From Anthostomella pinea (taxonomy: Eukaryota > Ascomycota > Sordariomycetes > Xylariales > Xylariaceae), in assembly GCA_963556695.1 (NCBI GenBank), contig CAUWAG010000019.1, forward strand, positions 186,001-250,000: a stretch of DNA of 64,000 nucleotides. The letters run 5' to 3'. Below the pieces are notes generated by a model. That model was not told the origin of the DNA. It saw nothing but the letters and a program-made list of their open reading frames with translations, and did no database searches. Below are positions 56,568-64,000 of this stretch, piece by piece. Numbering within the stretch: the first letter of the stretch is position 1; every line of letters starts with the position of its first letter. The position numbers and the translations under genes were made by a program.

Positions 56568-57349
56568 GCGCATCCATCCGGATCAGCCGGCGTTGGTGGA
56601 GTTCGATAGACAAACCAAGAAACCAAAAACACATAGAAAGGCGGACCATGGTGCCTGGGTTCATGCTCAGTATTCGACGTGACGATGCGGTCTGGATTGG
56701 AGTCTACTACGGGAACTGATTCGCATAGCAGAGGCATGCGTGTGCTGTTTTTTAGATAAGGATCTGCTTCTATAGCCAATGAAGCATTCTATCTACCCTA
56801 TACGCCAGCTGTGATGTCATACGTCCAGTCGCAAAGAGTACCTACCTACTTTGGATCGCAGCAGATAATGGTGTTGGCCGCGTCAGTCATTCCTACCCAT
56901 GTTCGTCCGTGCGATGTGATACGCCACTCGTCAGCTGGAACGCACCCACATGAGGACACGCCGATAGCCTGTACTCAAGCTGACGAAGGATCGGTGAGTA
57001 GTTGTACGTCGACACTGACTCGACTGATAGAAATGCGTTTTCCCAAAAACACATTCCCGGCATGGCGCGCAAGCATGTCATAAATTGGATCTCGCGAGGT
57101 TACACGGTCATGATCGTCACTATCGTCTCTGCAGTTACCTGTGCATACATTTCTAGATTATCATGGTAGTCTGGGGCTCAAGTAAATCGAGATGATCCAT
57201 AACGCCGTCTGAGTCACCCGGCGCAGCAATGTGGGGTAGGTGACCGTCAGCACACATCCCGTGCCGACTCATAAAGGGGTATAGACCGCTGCTTTCCATG
57301 CATACGACCAGCCGGGCTACACTCACTCATCTGCCACCAACCCACCACC
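56568..57349. other. Intergenic region
   Basis: Between thioredoxin and the serine hydrolase. No gene supported. Confidence 0.45.
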
Positions 57350-58627
57350 ATGAGCCAAGACGACATGGAGACCGCCTTCCAAGCCGCCATCGACAAGGGC
57401 ACGCTCAACGGCGTCCTCGTCTGCGCCTCGGACGCCGCCGGGAACTTCGTCTACGAGAAGACGCTGGGCCGGCGCACCCTGCTGTCGGGCGAGAAGCGCC
57501 CGCATCGGCGCGACGATGTGCTGTTCCTCGCGAGCGCCACCAAGCTGTTGACTACTATCGCCGCCCTGCAGTGCGTCGAGGACGGCACGCTCTCGCTGAC
57601 GGGCGACCTGGCGGCCGTCGCGCCTGATTTGGTTGCGAAGCAGGTGCTCAAGGGCTTTGATGATGATGGCGAGACCCCGATCCTCGAGCCGCAGGCCCGA
57701 AACGTCACGCTGGAGATGCTGCTCACGCACAGCTCGGGGCTGACGTACCACTTCCTCGACCCGAACGTGGCCCGCTGGCGCGCCAAGTTCGCGCCGCAAG
57801 CCCAGGCCCAAGCCCAAGCCGAAACTAAAGCTGAAACCAAAACCAAAACCGGGGACGAGAGGAAGATGACAGTCGAGCAGCTCTTCTGCTACCCGCTCAG
57901 CTTCCAGCCCGGCAGCAGCTGGATGTACGGGCCCGGCCTCGACTGGGCCGGGCGCCTCATCGAGCGCGCCACGGGCCGGACCCTAGGGGAACACCTGCAC
58001 GCGCGCGTCTTCGCGCCTTTGGGGATTGCCGACGCGCAGTTCCACCCCGTCACGCGCCCGGACCTGCGCGCGCGCCTCGTCGACCTCAACTCGGCGGACC
58101 CGGACGCGCTCGGCCGCGCCGTGCTAGGCGGCGGGGGGGACGTGAACCGCACCACGCGGGGGGACTTTGGCGGGCAGGGTCTGTTCATGACGGCGCCGGA
58201 CTACCTGGCCGTGCTAAAATCACTCTTAGCCAAGGACGGCAAGATTTTAAAACCCGAGACGGTTAACGATATGTTTCGCGACCACCTGAGCCCGGAGTCT
58301 TCCACAAAACTCGGCGAGGCGCTCCTGGGGCCCGGGGGCCCGTTTTTCCGCGTCGGCACGGACGCCGGGGCGAGGGCGGGCCACGGCCTGGGGGGATTGC
58401 TGACGCTGCAGGATGTGGAGGGGTGGTATGGCGAGCGCACGCTTACGTGGGGCGGCGGCATGACGTTCACGTGGTTTATCGATCGCGAGAACGATCTGTG
58501 TGGACTGGGCGCGCTGCAGGCTTCGTTGCCTGTGGATGTACCGGCCGTGGAGGCGCTGAAGCAGACGTTTCGGCGGGATATATATCGGAAGTGTAGTGCG
58601 TGGCAGGAGCAGCAGCAGAAGTCGTGA
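57350..58627 (+). CDS. Beta-lactamase/transesterase-family serine hydrolase
   Basis: A 425-aa intronless protein of the class C beta-lactamase-like fold that in fungi includes LovD-type acyltransferases and EstB-like esterases. The catalytic SxxK motif is SATK (Ser62, Lys65) in LFLASATKLLTTIAAL. The second-motif Tyr is Tyr193 in SSWMYGPGLDWAG, and the third motif is the Trp-Gly-Gly-Gly of LTWGGGMTFTWF in place of KTG. LLTHSSGLTYHF and GGQGLFMTAPDYLAVLKSLL are also typical. No signal peptide, so cytosolic. An APQAQAQAQAETKAETKTKT stretch (about residues 148-167) is a recent-looking low-complexity insertion. The substrate is unknown; fungal members act as esterases or acyltransferases, and no biosynthetic cluster is visible around it. 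Confidence 0.92.
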   Translation: MSQDDMETAFQAAIDKGTLNGVLVCASDAAGNFVYEKTLGRRTLLSGEKRPHRRDDVLFLASATKLLTTIAALQCVEDGTLSLTGDLAAVAPDLVAKQVLKGFDDDGETPILEPQARNVTLEMLLTHSSGLTYHFLDPNVARWRAKFAPQAQAQAQAETKAETKTKTGDERKMTVEQLFCYPLSFQPGSSWMYGPGLDWAGRLIERATGRTLGEHLHARVFAPLGIADAQFHPVTRPDLRARLVDLNSADPDALGRAVLGGGGDVNRTTRGDFGGQGLFMTAPDYLAVLKSLLAKDGKILKPETVNDMFRDHLSPESSTKLGEALLGPGGPFFRVGTDAGARAGHGLGGLLTLQDVEGWYGERTLTWGGGMTFTWFIDRENDLCGLGALQASLPVDVPAVEALKQTFRRDIYRKCSAWQEQQQKS

Positions 58628-59354
58628 CGACAGGGAGGCGGGCGGGAGGGAAGTGGTTATCTCTGTTGTCGCGGCACTCATCGTGGCGCTATCCGAAGCG
58701 TTGGGGATATACGAAGCTTCTGTCAGGTGTTCAGTCCGGCAGATGGTGGCTTCGCAGCAGTGCATTTTCAGACAGCCGCATGGTCGAACCATATGGATGC
58801 GAGGTTCTTCTCGTACTAGAGATCAATACCATTGGGACCTCGGTCATTACTCCAATGTGTCTGCCACCAGCTAAAGTCCGTGCAAGACCAGGGACGGCCT
58901 TTTTACAAACCCGGCCTGAGACCCAGGTTATACCCACACATGTATCTGATCGCGGTAACAATAAGTGAATTCTTCTACGTAACTATTTCCCTGGACGCTT
59001 AGCCTTCTGCCGAAGCCGCTTGACTCGGCTTCGAATCCTGCTTCAAAAGGCAAGCCAAGACACGTTCCTCGTTCATGACAGCCCTCGTTTGGCTCAGGAA
59101 GGAACTGCTGGGTACCAAGCAAAAAGAGTCGACGACGAAGCTGATCAGAAGCTACCGCATCTGATTTTAACGCCCGTGGCGCCTACGTTCACTGGGGTTT
59201 GGAGAGAGGATTCCCTTCTGACTCCGGAGCACATTCACTCTCGGATTTATCAGATTGAGGACAGCTTCAATCTCTGACTTCAGAGCACATTCACTCTTGG
59301 GTTTATCGGCCTGCATTAGCCGACTTACTATCGTTAGAATCGGGTCTAGCAGTT
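58628..59354. other. Intergenic region with a short spaced repeat
   Basis: GAGCACATTCACTCT followed by GG and TTTATC occurs twice (about 59226-59252 and 59283-59309). No gene supported. Confidence 0.45.
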
Positions 59355-59886
59355 TCAATGCCGGTCTTGTATCGCGCTTGGATCAGTTCCGAAAATGGTC
59401 GGGTAGAACCGCCGATCGCATTGTGGGTGCCGCCAGTAGTAAATAAGCTTACTCTGGCTCCTCTCGGAGGGCGGAATGTCCGGCTCGTTTTGAAGCCTGT
59501 CATTCTTCTCGCGCATGATACAATGCCTGTCCCACGCTTGCATTTCTTGCTCGTGGTGAGGGGGTAGCTCTCCCCAAGCCTTGTCCATGGCAATGAGGTA
59601 TTCGCTGTTGTAAAGATGCACCACTCTCGTGGAGGGAGTCTAGTGCTCGATGGATGAGGACGACATCTCTGCTTTCAAGGAAGAAATAACGTTCTTCGAG
59701 CTCATACTCGGATTTACGTTTCGCGGATGGCTTTAGTCTCTCCACGCAGTCGAGGAGATGTCCACCGTTTGACTCTCTGTCTGGGCTTGTTACATACCAT
59801 GTGTCAAGTGTCATCTGTCCCAGCTCGTTCTTTCTCGTCTCTACGTCTGGGATCCATTTAGCCGTTCTTTCAAACTGGCCGTACAA
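59355..59886 (-). pseudogene. Truncated, frameshifted gene remnant at the edge of the AT-rich block
   Basis: The minus strand reads LYGQFERTAKWIPDVETRKN and on to VVLIHRALDSLHE (59886 to about 59625) in one frame. In another it continues VVHLYNSEYLIAMDKAWGEL to DPSAIQDRH-stop (to 59355), displaced by one base. Composition is protein-like in both, with GGHLLDCVERLKPS, HEQEMQAWDRHCIM and SKLIYYWRHPQCDRRFYPTI. There is no start codon, because the upstream end stops exactly where the AT-rich sequence begins. No family recognised. Confidence 0.6.
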
Positions 59887-60619
59887 GACCTTTAACTTAA
59901 TATATATACTTAATTTATATTATTATACGGTAAAATAGATAATACCTTTATCTATATAACTCAATAAAGCCTTATTTTATTCTAAAAATGTCTATTAGTA
60001 TTAATCTTACATTAATATTTTACTTCCGGTTTTAATACGGTTTAAATATAGCTAACGCGTAGTTAAACGTAGTAAAGAAAGTGTTAATATCATAGTAATT
60101 AATACTATATAATATTATACGAGATTAATACGACCTTAACTATAAGAATAGCGGTACTATACGCGGTATAATAATAATAATAATATATTAAAACATTATA
60201 TATTAAAATCAAAGGTTAAAATAAGGTTAAAATAAAATAGATCTAGTTTCATATTTTAAATAAAATTTATAATTATATATATATATATAACGTAGTCCAT
60301 AAGCGAGTATTTCCGCCTTAATACAGTTATATTAAAAATATAGCGAATTAATTATTAACAAGGCGTAAAGTTAAACGCCTTAAAAAGAACTAAACGCGGA
60401 CCTTTATCAAACGTATAGTAGGCTTTCAAACGCGTTTTTATTATAAAATAATGTTAGAACAGGCTTGAACGATCAATCATAATACTCGAGTATTGGGTCA
60501 AGGTCATGCTGTTGATGATGGTTCGATTGGAAGGTCTAGCTGGACTTGAAGGTCTGGCTAAGTGTCCTCACAATCCGGTATCTAACCTGTTATCTAATCA
60601 TACATGTAGATCTGGTATA

Positions 60620-60831
60620 TGTGACGGCCTGCACAGGCCTTCCCACATGACAAGCGGATACTTCCCAATAAGGGAAGGATCTGACCAGAGGATCCTCTTA
60701 AAGGGGCAACCTCCCGTTGTACCTATCTCTCTCTCTCTTCTTTTCCTCTCTAGTCTTGATATTCTCGTCAATAGAGTAATAGCTGATTGCTGCAGGCCAT
60801 GTCCCAGCTCCCCAGTATGCTTGCCGTGACA
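60620..60831 (+). mobile_element. Solo LTR, family D copy 1 (212 bp, TSD GTATA)
   Basis: Starts TGTGACGGCCTGCACAGGCC and ends CTTGCCGTGACA. Perfect duplication GTATA at 60615-60619 and 60832-60836. GC content is normal, in contrast to the surrounding AT block, so the insertion postdates most RIP decay. Confidence 0.92.
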
Positions 60832-61161
60832 GTATAAATGGTTTGAAGGATGGAACCGCATGGATTCAATAAATAAACTATTTAAAGGTTTTAAGCGAAG
60901 ATTTAAACGTATATTACGCGTAGTTTTGCTAAGTTGTAGTAATGGTTGTAAAATATAGTATTTAAAACGCTAATATTTATAACTTTAATAACACTAGGTT
61001 TATAATAAATACTGTTAAATCCGGTATAGTTGTTATAAGCGTTAAAAGACGTAGCAGGCTGAAACAAGCTTAATAAGGTAATAAAAATGGTTTATAACAA
61101 TCTTTATTATTAACGCTAATAGTTAAATAGTTCCGATGTTCATGATTTTATAAAGTAAAAC

Positions 61162-61369
61162 TGTCACGGCGAGCATACTGGGGAGCTGGGACATGGCTTG
61201 CAGCAAGCAGCTATTACTCTATTGACGAGAATATCAAGACTAGAGAGGAAAAGAAGAAAGAGATAGGTACAGCGGGAGGTTGCCCCTTTAAGGGGATCCT
61301 CTGGTCAGATCCTTCCCTTATTAGGAAGTATCCGCTTGTCATGTGGGAAGGCCTGTGCAGGCCGTCACA
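61162..61369 (-). mobile_element. Solo LTR, family D copy 2 (208 bp, inverted, TSD AAAAC)
   Basis: Reverse complement of copy 1 with few differences: starts TGTCACGGCGAGCATACTGG and ends GGCCGTCACA. Perfect duplication AAAAC at 61157-61161 and 61370-61374. The two copies lie head-on, 330 bp apart. Confidence 0.92.
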
Positions 61370-63319
61370 AAAACCTACTTCGCGTTATAATATTATAATA
61401 TAGTATTATTATACGATTAAAAAGTAGCCGTGTTTAATAACGGGTAAATTACAAATAAAATCGGTTTGAAATAAATTTAACATTTTAATAAGTATATTAA
61501 ACCGCGTATAATTACTAATAAACTTTTTTTTAAATAGTTATAAAAGTTATTATCTCTAGGGTTTGAAAGATTGATATTAAAATAATAATAATATTACTTT
61601 TTATATGCTTACTTACTTCTTTTATACACTTTAATCTTTAAATGTTAGCTGTTTTAACCCGCTCAAATTAGCTTACAATCGCTTAATTAAAGATCTTTTC
61701 CGGCATTATATATCCTACGTTTTAAAAAGCACTTTTTGATAGCGTTTTATAAAGTATATAATGCTGCTATAATATTAAAAACGTTTAAACAGGTTTTAAT
61801 ACTACTAGCCGTATTTTATTTATTTTAAAAAGTGTTATTTTAAAGCTAGATATTATTACTATTATATAAATACCGTCGTTGAACCTTGATTTACCAAATG
61901 TTTTTCAAACTTTAAAAAACCCTTGTATTATTAATAAAGTAATAACTTAGTCGGTTTATATTAAAAACTAAATAAAAAAACCATTAAAAAAGGTTACTTA
62001 TATTAGTTATTATTATGTCAAATTTGTTTTTAAAGGCTACATATAGTTTTGTATATAAGGTCGCTCTAGTTAGTTTCTAGGTTTGCAAGCTAAAAGAAGT
62101 TGATTACCTACTAAGTAAACACCGAAAGATAAACACAAACGTCTAGTAAAATGAGGAATACTTTTCGTTAAAAATGCAGTAGGTCTTCAAGCTGCAAAGG
62201 ATTTTACTAAGCTAGCAAGACAGGAAATAAGTAAAAGTAGTCGTCGTTTAAAAAAGACGGCAGCGCGCACACAACGGTATAGCGTTTACAGCAATAATAG
62301 CTATAATGCGCGAACTTGTAAAATAAAGATAAAACTATTTAAAAAGCAGAAATAAAATAAATCAAATTAAATTAAATGCGTTATAATAAAGTTATTTAAT
62401 ATAGTAGTTAAAAAGTTTATAACGAATATTAACTTGTTCATAATGCTAACTCGCTTATTGGCTACGTTAGCTATAAAGGCTTTTTAATACCCGTTTATTT
62501 AATATTAGATAAAAAATCTATTAAATACCGCTCAAACATTCTCTTTTTTACCCTTTTAAAGTTTTTATTTACCTTTTTTAACTTATTACTAGTTATAATA
62601 CGCTTAATAAGTATTTATAATTTTTAATGTTTTTATAACTATTTAATATTATTAGTTATTATGTTACTTACCTTCATAATAAGATGGTTTTTTAATCGTT
62701 TAATTAAACTTTAAAATAGCTAATTTATATAATAATATTAAGAGATTAATGAAGTTGAAATCGCTTAAAAACGCGATAAACTTTAATTTAAAGGACGATA
62801 TTATTATTTAATTCAATAAGCGGTATACGTGTACATATAATAAAATTTAACTTTATTAATAAAGCTTTTAACTAATACGTTATCACATTTAATAGCTAGG
62901 TTATTAAACACTTGTTCTTTTTCATGAAAGTATTGTTTTTGATAATTTTTTAATCGATTAAAAGACTTTTCACTTCCGTTTTATTATAATTTATACTTTT
63001 AAATCCGTAATTATAACTATTAAATCTCGTTTATTTACTTGCTACAATTAGTTATAATATTTTATAAGTTATTTTTATAATGTTACGATTAAACCTATTT
63101 AAAACGTTAACAAGGGTTTTTAATCTTATAAAAGGCTTAACTTTAAAAGCGTAGCTTTAATACTTATTACGGCGTTTAATATATTAAATGCTTTTACTTT
63201 ATTTTTTTATTTTTTTTTACTATCGTTTAACTTTTTATTTTTTACAAGATGTTTATTTTCATAATAACCGTATTTTTTATACTTCTAATATTTGAATTTT
63301 AACTTCTTTTTTGGGGTTT

Positions 63320-63522
63320 TGTGAGATTCTAGAAGTATCACAAGCCTTTGGGGTGTGAGCGGTCGCTGCAAATATTGTTGTCATTCTCAAGTATGCTCGG
63401 CAGGGCTAATCTACAGCTAAATACCATACTGCACTATGCCAGAGTGGATCCACTGTTCTCTTGACAGCCCCCTAGTGGGTACTGCACCTAAGGGCACCAT
63501 ATCTGGGATCCAACATCTGACA
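63320..63522. mobile_element. Solo LTR, family E (203 bp, TSD GGTTT)
   Basis: Starts TGTGAGATTCTAGAAG and ends CAACATCTGACA. Duplication GGTTT at 63315-63319 and 63523-63527. It is a normal-GC island in AT-rich sequence. No second copy in the window. Confidence 0.85.
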
Positions 63523-63561
63523 GGTTTCAATTAAATAAAAGGTTTTTCTTTTAACTATCGT

Positions 63562-63718
63562 TGTGACGGAACGCTCACTATAACCACCATGCCACGGCTG
63601 TTCCTCCCAAAAGGATGTCGAATATTAAGCATGTCAGCTTGACATTCAATGGTGGTACATATACTCATGTCCGGGCTCCAGGACTCACCACATGGGCTAC
63701 CTGTACCAGACCATGACA
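63562..63718. mobile_element. Solo LTR, family C copy 2 (157 bp, TSD ATCGT)
   Basis: Starts TGTGACGGAACGCTCAC and ends CCAGACCATGACA, matching 17794-17946. Duplication ATCGT at 63557-63561 and 63719-63723. Confidence 0.92.
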
Positions 63719-64000
63719 ATCGTATATTAAGCTTTAAATTTTGCTAATAAAGTTGTTTTAAATAGTTTAAACCGTTATATTATTAGCCATAAAATAAATA
63801 ACTAAAAAGCACTAGTGCTTTTTGTACCCTTTAAACTTTTTATAAGCGCTTATATAAAAAATAAACTTTTATTATAATTATATTATCGTATTACTTATAT
63901 TATTGTTACGAGTTATTGATTAATTAAAGCTTAGAAAGTACGTCATAAAACATCCGCTTTTATATTTATAAGCTTAAAGATTATTTTATAAGGTTGTTAT

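Larger units (their letters stand above)
59887..64000. repeat. AT-rich RIP block (isochore), gene-free
   Basis: Sequence composition changes abruptly at about 59.89 kb to almost pure A/T with TTAATA/TATTAA words and few CA or TG dinucleotides outside the solo LTRs. This is the known end state of repeat-induced point mutation acting on transposon DNA. No frame is coding. Less eroded patches lie at 62040-62290 and in the four LTRs. The block continues past the window edge. It may be a pericentromeric or subtelomeric isochore; position within the chromosome cannot be told. Confidence 0.85.

Noticed and set aside
59025..59045. TTCGAATCC motif resembling a tRNA T-arm
   Set aside because: The flanking bases do not form a T stem or an acceptor stem, so no tRNA is supported.
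60620..61369. The inverted pair read as one transposon with long inverted termini
   Set aside because: Each copy has its own different perfect 5-bp duplication (GTATA, AAAAC), so they are two separate LTR insertions.

Overview
The window is nuclear DNA of a filamentous ascomycete (Pezizomycotina). The genes carry short spliceosomal introns, mostly 50-70 bp with GTRNGT donors, CTRAY branch sites and YAG acceptors. Gene families typical of moulds are present: NADPH nitrate reductase, a Bqt4-like APSES protein, an RTA1-type membrane protein, AP-3 beta and Nuf2. Repeats show the one-directional C-to-T and G-to-A decay of repeat-induced point mutation (RIP). A nitrate reductase with a single intron, in the cytochrome b5 segment, is compatible with Sordariomycetes, but I cannot name a genus.

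Layout. 1-15.6 kb is a mixed region: nitrate reductase (1402-4179), a small membrane protein with an unresolved 5' end (about 5833-6589), a six-cysteine secreted protein (7724-8066, minus), a decayed coiled-coil gene (8869-10330, minus), a divergent quercetinase-like cupin and alpha/beta hydrolase pair (11839-14328), a membrane-protein relic, and a small protein with a seven-cysteine C terminus (15275-15579). 15.99-18.75 kb is a complete but non-coding LTR retroelement with two other LTRs nested in it. 18.9-44.4 kb is the conserved gene block: a frameshifted acidic Cys-rich ORF, a CCHC zinc-knuckle protein, the PP2A-like phosphatase Ppg1, a Rho GDI with a long N-terminal extension, Bqt4, 3-hydroxyisobutyrate dehydrogenase, an RTA1 protein, AP-3 beta, an unknown protein and Nuf2. 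44.4-49.4 kb is gene-empty with MITE-like repeats. Then come a conserved unknown protein (49378-51840), a second decayed copy of the LTR element (about 53.6-55.03 kb), thioredoxin (55917-56567) and a beta-lactamase-fold serine hydrolase (57350-58627). From about 59.9 kb to the right edge the DNA is an extremely AT-rich, gene-free RIP block with four intact solo LTRs; a truncated pseudogene sits at its border.

Genes acting together. The clearest functional pairing is the divergent quercetinase-like cupin and serine esterase, which could carry out ring cleavage of a flavonol and hydrolysis of the resulting ester. The others are mostly independent housekeeping genes.

Repeats are the richest part. 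There are five copies of one MITE-like family, one copy showing 28-bp inverted termini and a TA duplication. There are at least five LTR families, most insertions flanked by perfect 5-bp target duplications, and one element whose two LTRs differ by RIP-type transitions. All intron and exon joins below were made by eye from splice motifs and frame; none has transcript support here.
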